From assembly GCF_033958435.1 (NCBI RefSeq), contig NC_134144.1:8116010-8180009 (forward strand): DNA of 64,000 bases, read 5' to 3'. The notes under the pieces were generated by a model. That model did no database searches and was not told the DNA's origin. It saw nothing but the letters and a program-made list of their open reading frames with translations. Positions 32,398-43,840 of the stretch are shown piece by piece. The stretch is from Carettochelys insculpta. Its lineage: Eukaryota; Chordata; Testudines; Carettochelyidae. Positions within the stretch are counted from its first letter, which is position 1; each line of letters opens with the position of its first letter. The position numbers were made by a program, and so were the translations under genes.

Positions 32398-32480
32398 AGG
32401 AACAGAGGTGGCCATGTTAGTCTGTATTCTAACAAAACAAACCAGCAGTCACATCGCACTTTAAAGATGAACAAAACTGG
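32398..32480 (-). mobile_element. PLE terminal repeat fragment
   Basis: GGTGGCCATGTTAGTCTGTA, then AACAAACCAGCAGTCACATC and GCACTTTAAAGATGAACAAA are the reverse complement of the PLE end (TTTGTTAGTCTTTAAAGTGC...AGACTAGCACGGC). Short and decayed; the hammerhead core is absent. Confidence 0.55.
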
Positions 32481-33559
32481 TTTGTTTTTCTCCATTGAGA
32501 GAGAGAAATCCAGATACAAGGCTGCTCCAAAGACCAACACTTCAGCAAACTTCTCTGAGCATGAAAGGTGCATTTGAGGGCTGTTCTGTCAGGTGTTCGG
32601 CCAACTTACACATTTCAGAAGAGGCTGGTTGTTGTGTTTCCGGAAAGTACATGGGAAACCCACTCCTGCACTGCAGATGTTATTAATGTGGGCCAGGCAT
32701 CTAGGACTGGACCAGGGGGTTTTGCTCTGGCCATTCCTGAAGAGTACACGATATGAGAAAATGGACATTTAGATCCATTTTTCATAGCACAGTTTCCATG
32801 GGAGCTGAAGTTTATTCTCATGCAAAGCAACCCCCATTTTAAGCGTAAGGAATTTATAGCCCACTCAGAAGGGAGCAAAGTGTTTCCTTGCATTTTTCTC
32901 TGTGCATTTTACAGTTTGTGCCTGTGAACCTGGCTACATCTTTCCAGAGAAATACACAATATTTATTTCTCATGCTATGATGCCTCAGGTTTCCTCCTGA
33001 TGGTTTTGAATTGCACTAGTAAATATGTTTCTGGGAATCTCTGCAACCCCTTCCTAATTAAAACATCTTCTAGCAGCCTTATCAAAGCTGAGGTATTCGC
33101 ATTCTGGAGCGGCTAGATCTGATGCTGAACAATTCCCTGCATACCCAGAGAAGAAAAAGTCAAAAAAAGCCAAAGAGAAAGACAGGTTGTCTCTCAAGGC
33201 CCCAAATTAAATCTATTTGAACAGGCCTCCTCTAAGCTTCCCCTTATCCTTGTTGGCCATCACACTATTTTACAAAGCTTCTGCACACAAGATTTTTTTG
33301 GCTTCAGGGAGAAAATGATCAAGATGAAAAGAGTTACTTACTCCGCTTCCGCCAACCTAGTGAATCATTCATGATCCTCACCTGAAACAGAGCCAGTGGT
33401 ATCTGTCATATTCTGCATATAAGTTATGTACTTTATAACGCTTACAAATCACCACTCAAAATCTCTTAACATTCCTGAGTATATATACCATGTATACAGA
33501 GAAACAGAAAGAGAAAATAGAATTTATTTTCCTAGTTAAAGAATGTCCAACTCAGGAGC
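32481..33559. other. No gene or clear repeat recognised
   Basis: Unassigned. The 92-codon minus frame at 32615-32893 has no domain. Confidence 0.45.
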
Positions 33560-34596
33560 TGTTTTAAATTAATGTGTTTTTGTTTTTGTTTTTTAAGGGT
33601 GAGAGTGACTTCATTTGTGGTCAAAGACTGTGTCCTCATACTAGCTTCCTTCTGGTTCCTATTGCCAGCTTATGTCAAATCCTGTCATATGTGCAGTTAA
33701 TAGCTGAAGGAAAAATATAATCGTGCTTTACCAGAAACATTACGTCTCTTTGCGGCATCAGATCATAATTTGGTTACTTTTTGCACCAGTCATCCTAGAG
33801 AACCCACTGAAGAGTGTATCTCCATGTTGCCCCCAACCCAAATCTGTGCCTGTAAGACACAGCTGAGCCCTCGGGCTTTAATATTAATAAGGGACTATTC
33901 TTTCAAGGACGGTTTTAAAAATCCAAGGCTGATAGGAGGCTTTGGTTCCAGGCATTTTGTTCATGAACTTTCATCTTGTCAAGCTAATGAGATTACAGCG
34001 AGGGATGGCTCAAAATGAAATAAAGCACAACGTTACAGCCATCAGACAGCTGCTTCACTGACAGATTATTCTTTTTTCAACCACCCCATTCTTAAAGCTG
34101 ACTCTCAAAAGGCCATAGCTGAAACACCCTTCTGTCAGACACAATCATAAACCTGAGTCTGGCAGAGCAACGCCGTCCTCCCTTGTTTATAGTGAGAGAA
34201 GACGCGAGGAATGGCAGCCTTCACATCTGACAGTGCCAGCTAACAGCACAGTTTTTGGAATGTTTATATGGCAGTGGAAGCAATTACTGTTTAAATGGGA
34301 GGATATTACTTGATAAACCATGCCCCTGTCTCATTTCTTTTCACCCAGTAAAGACAAAAATCAAATAGTAAAACCAACATCACTGAGCGCTTGGGAACAT
34401 ACTGAAGCAACAAGCCATGTTTAAAGACATTAAAGCCATCAAGTTTACTTTGTTGGGGAGCGATAAACATAACGAATTACAGGATAAGCAAAGGAAGTTT
34501 TCCATTAGTTGCATAAACAACCCGCATGGATAAGTAAGGGCTAAATCCCAACCCCACTGACGCCCATGAAAACTCAGTCAGACTAGGCTTTTGTAC
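33560..34596. other. Repeat-free stretch, candidate conserved non-coding DNA
   Basis: No transposon ends are seen over about 1 kb. The text contains AT-rich homeodomain-like words (TTTAATATTAATAAGG, AAGCTAATGAGATTACAGC, CAATTACTGTTTAAATGG). This is only suggestive of an enhancer-like element; there is no coding signal. Confidence 0.25.
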
Positions 34597-35231
34597 CAGT
34601 GGCTCCCAATCTTTTCACTAATGCAGACCCCCAGTCAGACCCCTCCCAAAAAAATCAATCATTCACAGACCACCAAAGCCAATTCTAGCTGCTATCTACA
34701 CTTCATTAAATGAAAAAGGAAACCAGATTTTCGAACAACAACATTATTGGAAGATATATTTAAAATCATAATAAATTGTAACTTTGCAATATATTTAAAA
34801 CTTATTTTAAGACCATAAGAACGGCCATACTGGGTCAGACCAAAGGTCCACCCAGCCCAGTATCCTGTCTGCTGACAGTGGCCGATACCAGATGCCCCAG
34901 ACGGAGTGGGCTGAACAGGTATCGATTTCTCTCCTGCTATCCTTCGCCAGTTTCCGACAAACAAAGGCTAATGACACCTTTCGCTACCCATCCTGGATAA
35001 TAGCCATTAATGGACCTAACCTCCAGGAATTTATCTGGCTCTTTTTTAAACCTTGCTATAGTCCTAGCCTTCACAGCCTCCTCTGGCAAGGAGTTCCACA
35101 GGTTGACTGTGCACTGTGTGAAGAATTTCCTTTCGTTTTAAACCTGCTGCCCATTAATTTCATTTCGCGTCTTCATTTTCTATGATCGTTTTTATCTTCC
35201 CCCTCCATAGACCCCAGGTTGGGGACCACTA
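34597..35231. mobile_element. hAT MITE, CAGTGGTTCCCAACC family, copy 2, split by CR1
   Basis: Left end CAGTGGCTCCCAATC, right end ...GGTTGGGGACCACT. The left part runs to TTTAAAACTTATTTT (34808) and resumes at ATTTTCTATGATCG (35175), matching the uninterrupted copy at 63723-64000. About 265 bp without the insert. Confidence 0.8.
34809..35174 (-). mobile_element. CR1 insertion inside a hAT MITE
   Basis: AAGAACGGCCATACTGGGTC, AGACCAAAGGTCCACCCAGC, then GGCAAGGAGTTCCACAGG and TTAAACCTGCTGCCCATTAA are a well-known block of the turtle CR1 3' region in reverse orientation. ATTTT occurs on both sides (34804-34808 and 35175-35179), a possible short target duplication. It is younger than the MITE it interrupts. 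Confidence 0.8.
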
Positions 35232-36364
35232 CTTTAGTCTAATGATATTAATCACATGGGTGCTATTTAGCAAATGGTATTAACTATTCCTTACAAAATT
35301 ATTACCACCACAGCCTATAGGAGTTTGATACATGAAAGGACAGGTGTAACAGGAAACTCTGATAACATCTATAAGCTCTTTACATGGCTACATTACTTAA
35401 GCACCTCACAGTCTTTAGTGTATTTGGACTCCACACCCCTGTGAGGAAGGAAATGCTACTATCCCCACGTGAGAGATGGGGCACTGAGAGGTTAAGAGAC
35501 TTGCCCATGGTCATGCAGGAAATCTAGGCAGAGAGTGGAACCCATCTCTCTCAAGTCCCAGGTGAACAACCTAATGACTGAACCAGCCTTCCTCTCCATT
35601 AAATAGCTACGGCCACTCAGTGGTTTGATTCTTGTTTCATACTGATGTTATGCCAGCAACTTCCTCAGCATTATTCCTGATTTATATCAGCGTAACTGAG
35701 ATTGGAGTAAGGTCCTATGCTGTAGATATAATTACCACTGGAGGGCAGCCCAGCTACCATAAAAATCCACGTACTTTCATTCATCAAAACATATCTGAAG
35801 AGTAAGTTTATATATAAACACGGAAAGAGCTACATAACAAATGGCAGATCCCCAGTTCGTGTAACCTGCCATACCACCAGTGATTTCAATGGAGCTAAGC
35901 ATCTCAGGTGTCAAGAGGTAGTGGAATACAACATGAAGTAATTCTGCAGAGAAAATACCATGCAAAGGCTTAGCAAAAATTCAGCTCCCTCACTTGCTTG
36001 GAGTAAATTCTTTGAGCTTCATTGTAAGTCTGTTAATAGCTTTCCTCTTCTTCAAAAGCTATGACCATTCTGGTAAAGGCCAGAGAAGATTTTTGTGATT
36101 GGCCTGGTTATATTTCATTATTTTGCAAGACATCTGGTTTAATCACTGGGATATCTGTGTGTGTTCATTGTACTGCAGTGATGCCAGCAATGAATGGATG
36201 TGTGACGTTACAAGATTCTAGCTCAGAGGGAACATAGAAATGGCGTCAGTGAGCCAGTCACCTGTAAACTTCTGGTTACATGAAAAGATAGCAAAGAGAA
36301 AACGAGAGAAAAAAGATTTTGCTAAAAATTTGCTACTGTGTTCCTGAAATGAAGACTAGGCAAA
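35232..36364. other. Mostly unassigned; old L2/MIR-type tail at 35445-35600
   Basis: GAGATGGGGCACTGAGAGGT, TAAGAGACTTGCCCATGGTC and ATGCAGGAAATCTAGGC follow the order of the old amniote L2/MIR-like repeat (AGATGGGGAAACTGAGGC...GTTAAGTGACTTGCCCAAGG). The rest is unassigned. Confidence 0.5.
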
Positions 36365-36412
36365 GTCTAAACACTGATAGTACATCGATTAGCACGGCTT
36401 TCTCTGTTACCG
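36365..36412 (+). mobile_element. PLE terminal fragment
   Basis: GATAGTACATCGATTAGCAC followed by GGCTTTCTCTGTTAC matches the last about 40 bp of the PLE terminal repeat (GATAGTATATAGACTAGCAC...CTCTGTTAC). Confidence 0.6.
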
Positions 36413-39400
36413 TATAATATTTACTTTGGAGAAAGCTTCCTCTGTGTCCAACAGGCGCATTACGTTAAACCTCATCTCCCAAAAATAAATCCAAATCGAA
36501 CACAAAGCCAATTCCTGTAACTCTAGATATTCCTGATGTAGCTTAGCATACCCAGCACGTAATGGAACCAGCCCTATAAACCAATGCCCATAAAACCTTT
36601 TCAAATGCTATACATTGGCAGAGGTTCCAGTTTGCAGACACCTTTTGCACTTGTAAACTCTGGATTAGTTGGTGAAAGGGTTGGGTTAGAACTACATTTA
36701 GTGCTAATAGACAGACCTTTCTGTTAATGAATTTTGTTAGCGGACAGATTTTAATGGGACCAGGAAGGAAAATAAAGTTTGCTAATATCATCCACGCTAT
36801 ATAATACTTCACTGCTGGAAAATACTAGTATAAATATGACAACAAAACCTGTTTTATTGCAAAATTCTTATATGCTCACTTTTTCATCTCATTCACAGAT
36901 GGTCTGGGAATTTTTGGCATGAAGTTTTCAGATTAGAACAGCCCATCGTTTATGGCACACATAAAATAAAACTTTGCCATGGCCCCAGAAGAAATGCAGA
37001 ATGTCTGATGGACCCTCTTCATTTTTGAAGTGGTTCCTCGCTCTAAACAAGGAACTAAAATATTCCCTCCCTTTAAAGACACACTCACCATATTCTCCAG
37101 GACATTCAAGTTCTTGTTGCCATATTATGAAGGCGGATTCCTACACAGGTGAAGTCAGCTGCGAAAGTTGAAAACGAGTTCTGAGCTGAACCTCTACAAT
37201 TCAGACGAAGTCAGTGGAAATTCAGACCCTTACAGGATTTGGCCCTAGATGAGCATTTCTTGGAAATTCACAAGGCTCTTCTCAGCCTGCATGGTCCCGA
37301 TCACCATCACTGATGTCTGAATATGAGGATTTTAGTTTGGGCCATTAGAGAATTAGGAGCCCACAATAGAGCTGAATGCTAAACACCTTAAACATTGGGA
37401 TCTCTGACCTTGGCTCAGGCCTGAGAATTCAAACCACAAATCTCTTCCATTATAAAAACAAATGTCTGCTAGACACAGCCAGGTTTCAGCATCACAGGCA
37501 CTGTGCTGTTGTGGGTTTTGTTTTATTCTTTTCCAATTAGCTGGCTTCTAAAGATAATGAAGTGATATCTTCAATAAACTCAAAAGCTCTATGGCTTCTA
37601 AGCAGAGCCACGGCAAGGCATGCAAACAATCACCCACTGTTCCTCGGCCAATCAGTGAACATCAGGAGGCTCCAAACCACCATGTACTGCTCAGCTGCTG
37701 CAGCCTGGTTTCTGAGAATTTCACTCACTAGACTCTCGGCACATCAACACACTAAACTCACGCAGATTGTCAACACAATTAATTGCCAGGAGGAGCAGCA
37801 ACTCTATGAAGAGCTCAGGTCTGACAATACACCCTTCAGCATGAGCCGGAATAGCAATATTAAAACAAAACCCTGCAGGGAATCCAGCACTAGAGATGAA
37901 CTGTGAGCTGTGTTCAAACCACTCACCATTGTCAAACCTAAACACCAAAATAATCAAATTTTGTCCTCCCCGGGCAGTGCAAAGAGCAGACATCAAAGCA
38001 GCCTTCTTTGTAAAACAAAATAAAGAGATTATTATTCCAGGTCCCTCTACTATGGACGGCTGTATTCAGAGTCTACTTCAGGAAAACTAATGGTCACCCA
38101 TTTACTTGAAACTGGGCAGACAATGACAAATCACATCATTTATGCCTCTCTCCCTACATCACATAACCCCTAACTACAGAGTGAATTCACCTCCCTCTCC
38201 CCCGGTGTAGCCCCAAGCTACTCCCCACCACCCTGGCATTCAAGCACCACCTATAATTTCTCTTTAAACTTGCAAACCTGTTATTTCTGCAAGCTGATTT
38301 ACTGGGAACGAAACTATGATGTTTCATTTGTTATTCACTGGCTTCTCGAACAGAGTTCAATCCCATGATTCTCAATTGTTTTGCAAATTGTGTATTAATT
38401 TACGGCCAGGCATTTAATTAGCTTCTCATTTCTAGAATAATCCGCAAAGCACAGCAGTCCACCACTTTTCTCTTTTTCTTCCTTGATTGTGGAACATGTT
38501 CTTTTTGCCCATCCAGGAAACTTCTGAAACAGCTCTCAATTTCCATTCATATTTCTCAGGCTAAATTGTTTCCCCAAACAATTTCCTCTTCATTGGGAAA
38601 GTTTAAAGGATTAAATATAGATATCACTGACTGGGACAGTCCTGTGTAGAACAAAAATCAAGGTCACAACCACTGGTCCCAAAGCAACCACCAACTTCAA
38701 GTCAATTGATTGATTCATCTTTATCACGTGTAGAGGGGGGAACTCAGACTCCTGAGCCCTAGGCCCCTGTTCTGCCCATAAACTCAGCGGAGACCACTCC
38801 AATTCCAGGCACGTGTGCTCCTGTGTGTGGTGGATCACAATTCTGTTATTGGTTGTATTACAGACTTGTGGGATCCTCGCTGTGGCTCAGCGCCCATCAA
38901 TAAGATGGCGATTTAATATGTATTTGACTGGAAAGGACACTAAAATTTACTTAGGAACAGCTGCTCCATGGATGCTTAGGAGCGAGTGACCTTTAAAAGT
39001 CAAACCCAAAATCCCAGAGCGTGATGAGTTTCCATCTGATGTTTCAGTTCAGTACTGTGTGGACAAAGGATCAACCGCCGTGGCTCAGCCTGTTCTGAGT
39101 ATGGTGATGGGTTACTAGGCCTTTCCCTCTCATGTGCCTATGATTTTGGGCATCTGAGGCCATACAGACATGCAGCACCTGGGCACACAATGGCCAACAA
39201 TCCAGCAGAACTTCCCACCCTGTTAACATCTAACAGAGCATAGAGAATGACAGCGAATTATCAGCCCTGGATTCTACAACCAAAGATATGTTATTGATTT
39301 TGGATGGTGACTAGCAGTAAATCAGCATGGAGTCTTGCCCCAAACAACAATCATCCATTTTCCTGTTGGGGCACTCCAAAACAATTTAAAATGTGTTTTA

Positions 39401-39621
39401 GTTTGGCCACTCTCCTGTGTCTAGAAAGAAGCAGGACTAAGGGATCATATCATATGAGAGTGATCCATTCTTTTCTAGTCCATTAGTAAGTATGGAGGAT
39501 GTTAAACTCCACCTGCTAGAGATTGACATTTTTGAATCAGCTGGCCCAGTTAATTTATATTCAAGAGCTCTCTGGAGAGATCTCAGATCCCACACTGTAT
39601 CATGTTAATTTATATGTAATT
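36413..39621. other. 3.2-kb stretch with no gene or recognised repeat
   Basis: No transposon ends, tRNA or domain-bearing frames. The 114-codon frame at 37562-37906 is unremarkable. The AT-rich part at 38280-38600 includes TTAATTTACGGCCAGGCATT followed by TAATTAGCTTC and looks like candidate conserved non-coding sequence, without further proof. Confidence 0.4.
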
Positions 39622-39814
39622 GGAGATACACATCTCCTAGCACTGGAAGGGGCCTTGGGAGGTCATCTAGTCCAGTCCCTGCCCTCTTGGCAGGACCAAG
39701 CACCATCCCTGACCTCTAGTTGCCACAATCCCTAAATGGCCTCCTAGAGGATTGAGCTCATAACCTGGAGTTTAGCAGGCCAATGCTCAAACCACTGAGC
39801 TATCCCTTCCCCCA
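39622..39814 (-). mobile_element. tRNA-derived SINE with CR1-type 3' tail
   Basis: Minus strand: the tRNA-like head GGGATAGCTCAGTGGTTTGA has a good Pol III box A (TAGCTCAGTGG), and GAGCTCAATCC resembles box B. The body contains CTCTAGGAGGCCATTTAGGG. The CR1-like tail is GGACTGGACTAGATGACC...CCCCTTCCAGTGC, with the terminal AGGAGATGTGTATCTCC. This is the better of two copies and the strongest lineage marker for a cryptodiran turtle. Confidence 0.8.
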
Positions 39815-39854
39815 GTGTTTAAAATATAACTTGGAATATCAGGGAAACACCAGA

Positions 39855-40757
39855 ATACCAGAAGAATGTTAATATGCTGACACTCAAAAAAGCACAAGAT
39901 GGACAACCTGGCAACCACAGACAGCAAATTTGATACCAGTCTCAAGAGAAAAGCGGGGGAAAACTGATGATAGAAAATATGGCCATTGATAAAGAATTGG
40001 AAGTTTGGAATACACCTAGTTTTAGCCAGTCAACTTGGCTTTATGGAAAATAAGCTTTGTCAATCAAACCTCGTCTAATTCCTTGATGAGATTACATATG
40101 TGACTGATAAAAGATAACAGTGTGGATGGAATATACTTTGATAAGCTGATTTAATGCTGCCTGACATTTGTAATAAAAATTAGCATTATACAATATCAAT
40201 AAAGAACAGGGTAAGTGGATTAAAAATTACAAGTTGAACCTCTCTAAGAGGGCACTCTTTCATCCAGCAACATCCATATTCTTGCATGATTTTAGTTAGC
40301 TGGGCAACCACTTATCACAGTTGTGGACAAGTTTCTTATGCTCCCATTAAGTTTGTTTACAGCCACCAGTCCTGACTCTCAGTGTTCTATTATTTAGCTG
40401 TAAATTTTCCCTTAAATGTTTTCTCAGCAGTAAGCAATGGAAGCATTGGTAACATATCAGACAATTTTGACGTCCAGTGATCCACAAATTCTCTCGTTCA
40501 GCACCAGTCAGATCCTGAGGGTGCCAGATGAGAGCGGTTCAACCTGTAGCAAACAGATAGGTTCTCAAAAATATAAGAGTCCATTGGAAATAATCGTTGA
40601 TTGGGAATGTTTATGGTGGGGCTCTATTCAAGGTATTTTTTCCCAATGAGCTAGCAGTAAATACTAAATCAGCGGTGAAAAAAATTGCAGATGACAAAGA
40701 TCTGCAGGGCAGTCAACAGCAATGAGGACAGAGCATTGTATAGAGACTCTGTCTGGC
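39855..40757 (+). pseudogene. CR1 ORF2 reverse transcriptase remnant, split by a MITE
   Basis: The plus strand follows the CR1 reverse transcriptase segment. GATAAAGAATTGGAAGTTTG, then CAACTTGGCTTTATGGAAAA and TTTGTCAATCAAACC read as 'KELEV...QLGFMENKLCQSN', the RT block before motif A. TTGATGAGATTACATATGTG follows. After the inserted MITE (40230-40546), AGATAGGTTCTCAAAAATAT resumes, and ATTGCAGATGACAAAGATCT corresponds to the (F)ADD region. Stops and frameshifts are frequent, so it is an inactive fossil. Confidence 0.8.
40230..40546 (+). mobile_element. Tigger/pogo-like MITE, copy b (317 bp)
   Basis: CAAGTTGAACCTCTCTAAG on the left and ...GAGCGGTTCAACCTG on the right, with TA on both sides (40228-40229 and 40547-40548). 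It lies inside the CR1 reverse transcriptase remnant and is therefore younger than that CR1 copy. Confidence 0.85.
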
Positions 40758-41202
40758 TACATTCCACCCCCTGATGCACCACACTACATCCCAGAACGCA
40801 AGGTGGCTACAATGAGATGCACAAGAAAGTATCTACCTGTGGAGAGTCCAGCAGGCTTGTGCGGCCCAAGCTAAAACCTACATCACTGCTTCCTCTGTGC
40901 TATTTTTAATAAACTAGCTGAAGGACAGCAGGCATCAACGAATCCGCCCAAGTTGGAAATCACATTCCAGCTGCCATGTAGACATGCCCTCAGGGTGCTT
41001 TTGAAAACCTCAGTCTTAATCAAGACTGTATATTTGCTCACTCTGAAGGAGTCTTGACATAACATTCATTTTTCAAAGCAATAAGTGCTGCAGATGCTGT
41101 AAGCCCATGGTCATTATCATCTATAAGACAGGAAAGTAACATTCTGCTTTACCATCTAGAACACCAAAAAATAATATGCTGTTTCATGAACACACGGTAC
41201 GC

Positions 41203-41591
41203 GGCTGGTTAGGTTACAGCCACACAGAAAAATAATTTTGAAATAACTTTGCAAGCGTCACTGCACACACTCTATTTCAAAGAATAAATTCAAAGTAGTG
41301 GGCACGTTAATTCAAATTTTGTAAACCTGCATGGAGGAGGAATACCACCCATTCCAAAATAGTGATGTTAAAACATGGAATAGCGCTATTTCAAAATAAG
41401 CCACAATGGTGTCTAACAGCACTATTTCTAAATAGGCGCTGTGTGTGTGTGTGTGCACGCATGCTATTTTGAAAAAACTGGGCTATTTCGAAATTTGCTT
41501 GGGTGTAGTTGTGTTATTTTGGAATAAGCTGCTTCAGCATAGCTACTCTAGAATGGACTATTTCAAATGACTGCTGTGTAATTCGATCCTT
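41203..41591. mobile_element. MITE with TTTCGAAAT/TTTGAAATA blocks
   Basis: Many (A/T)TTTCAAA/TTTGAAATA words and a GGTTACAGCCACACAG start opposite ...CTGCTGTGTAATTCGATCC. The flanks ACGGTACGC (41194-41202) and ACGGTACAC (41592-41600) match at 8 of 9 bases, compatible with a hAT-type 8-bp duplication. Contains a (TG)n at 41440-41460. Confidence 0.6.
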
Positions 41592-41878
41592 ACGGTACAC
41601 AGCTGCAAAACGAGTTAATGGTGGGTTATGTTGACTTTAATGATTCCATATAATCCACGTTCTCCTTCAAATCCCTAATGAAGAGCACAGAATCCATCTT
41701 TGCCATCTCTATTTCCAACTCTTTATGCTTTAAAATTCCTGTGTGAAATAAAACGTGTGTATGTTCGACTGGATTCTCTACTGGTATATCTCCTCTGACT
41801 TGAATGGAATTACAGTGATAGGAAATTAGTGAATCCCTCTTCTTCTCCCCACCATATTCAAAATACCAGAATAGAATA

Positions 41879-42201
41879 CAGGTTTACCTTCTTTCATCTG
41901 GCACCCTCAGGACTTGACCACTGCAGAATGAGAGAATTTATGGGACCACAGGAGGTCAGTATTATCTGGCAGCATTATCAATATTCCCACTGTTTACTGG
42001 GCTCTTGGAAGACATTTAGGGGTAAATTTCAGGTGAACAACAGCACAGAACACAGAGCCAGGACTGGCGGCTGGAAACAAACTTTATAGGATCATAGAAA
42101 ACTTGGCCACATCCATGATAAGTGGTTGTCTGGCTAACTAAAGTCATGCCAGATTGCAGATGATGCCAGATGAGAGTTCTGAATTAGAGAGGTTCAACCT
42201 G
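41879..42201 (-). mobile_element. Tigger/pogo-like MITE, copy c (323 bp)
   Basis: The right end GAATTAGAGAGGTTCAACCT followed by G, and the left end CAGGTTTACC, are inverted termini. TA lies at 41877-41878 and 42202-42203. The body is collinear with copy d and the inverse of copies a and b. Confidence 0.8.
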
Positions 42202-42239
42202 TACTTGAAAGCTGTGGCCACATCCCCTTGTGGCCTTTT

Positions 42240-43840
42240 TCCAAACCAAATAAACTCGATTCTTATATCTTCTCACATAGGTCTTATTTTCTAGACCTTC
42301 AATCAGATCGTTGTTTTGCTCTGGACAGTCTCCAGTTTGTCCACATCCTTTCTGAAACGTGGTCCCAAGAACTGGACACAATACTCCAGCTGAGGCCTAA
42401 TCAGAGCAGAGCAGAAGAATGACTTCTCATGTCTTATTCACAACACTGTTAATGCATCACACAATCATATTTGGGTTTTTTTGTTTTGGTTTTTTGCCAA
42501 CAGTGTCATGCTTGACTCATACTCAGCTTGTGGTCCACCATGATCCCTTTCTGCAGTACTCCATTCTAGGGAGTCACTTCCCATTTTGTATATGTGAAAC
42601 TGATTGTTCCTCCCTACGTGGAGTACTGTGCATTTATCTGTATTGACTTTTATACTATTTGCCTCAGACCATTTCTTCAGTTTGTCCAGATCCTTTTGAA
42701 TTCTGACCCTGTCCTCCAAAGCAGTTGCAGTCCCTCCCAGCTTGGCATCCCACCTGCAAACCTGATAAGCGTATTCTTTAAGTCATAATCTAAATTTGTT
42801 GATGAAGATATTGAACAGAAGTGACCCCCAAAAATGACTTCTATCCACTTATTCTCTTCCAGCATGACATTGAGCCATTAATAGCTCCTCTCGGAGAGCA
42901 ACTATCCAACCAATTATGCACCCACCTGATAGTACCACCACATGTTATATTTTCTATTTTACTGATAAAGCATTTGATAGTGTCACATGATCTTATAAAG
43001 TCTACATATACTGCATCCACCACTTCTCTTTCAGCAGTGGAATCTTTATCCCTAGAGGTTTTTGAGTCCTGGCTTGACATAGTCATGGCTGAGATAATTT
43101 AGTTGGGGTTGATCCTGCTTTAGGCAGGGGGCTGGACTTGATGGCCTCCTGAGGTCCCTCCCAGCCCTAGGATTCTATGATTTATCCACAAGGCTTGTTA
43201 TCCTATCAATAAGAAAGCTATAAAGTTGGTTTGATGTGATTTGTTCTTGACAAATCCACGTTGACTATTAACTATCACCTTATTGTCTTCCAGATGGATT
43301 CCTTATTTGCGCCATTATCTTTCCTCACACTGAAATTAAGCTAAGTGAGCCCTGGTGACTTGAAGAATACATCTATTTTTTCTAAGTAATTTTTTATTTT
43401 TTTCCTTTCCCTACTTTAACTTCTCCATTTCCACTAGCATTCACTATGTTAGACATCCAGACTCCATCAACTTGCTTTGCAGAGAAAAAAAAGAAAGAAA
43501 AAAATCAAAGTACCACTGCCATTTTCATGTTTTCTGTTATTGTTTCTCCCTCTTCATTGAGCAACAGGCCTATCCTGTCCTTGGCATTCCTCTTGTTTCT
43601 AATATACCCATAGAATGCTTTGTTTCCCTTTATGTCTTGAGCTAGATTGAAAGCACAAAACAAATCCACTTTTCTAATTTTGCCCCTGTATTCCTGTGCT
43701 ATTTGTTTATATTCCTCCTTTGTACTTTGACGTAGTTTCCACTTTTTTTGGATTTTTAGGTTATTCAAGATCTCTCGGTTAAGCCAACCTGGTCTCTTAC
43801 CATACTTCCTATCATTCCTATGCGCAAATGTAAGAAATGT
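42240..43840 (-). pseudogene. CR1 ORF2 remnant (reverse transcriptase)
   Basis: This is the longest CR1 coding fossil here. On the minus strand, from high to low coordinate, it reads RPGWLNREILNNLKIQKKW, then NLAQDIKGNKAFYGYIRNKR and LLNEEGETITENM (CR1 linker ahead of RT). RT motif A follows as YVDFIRSCDTI (normally VDFSKAFDTV), then IRWVHNWLDS and finally IQKDLDKLKKWSEANSIKVN, TDKCTVLHVGRNN and a degraded C-terminus. Frame breaks are numerous and another CR1 end is inserted at 43033-43180. CR1 proteins prime reverse transcription at the target. This copy is inactive. Confidence 0.9.
43033..43180 (+). mobile_element. CR1 3' end nested in a CR1
   Basis: AGCAGTGGAATCTTTATCCC, then GAGGTTTTTGAGTCCTGGCT, GATCCTGCTTTAGGCAGGGG and CTTGATGGCCTCCTGAGGTC, ending GGATTCTATGA. 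This is the plus-strand CR1 terminus lying within a minus-strand CR1 ORF2, which continues with TTTATCCACAAGGCTTGTTA on its far side. It is therefore the younger of the two. Confidence 0.85.

Noticed and set aside
37562..37906. 114-codon frame opposite a 91-codon frame
   Set aside because: Overlapping opposite-strand frames without motifs in AT-rich DNA; probably chance.
39622..39814. Functional tRNA gene
   Set aside because: The tRNA-like head has no complete cloverleaf and is fused to a CR1 tail; it is a SINE.
41440..41463. Z-DNA candidate at the (TG)n inside the 41.2-kb MITE
   Set aside because: Short run (about 20 bp) and ordinary for vertebrate DNA; the 56872 tract is the only strong case.
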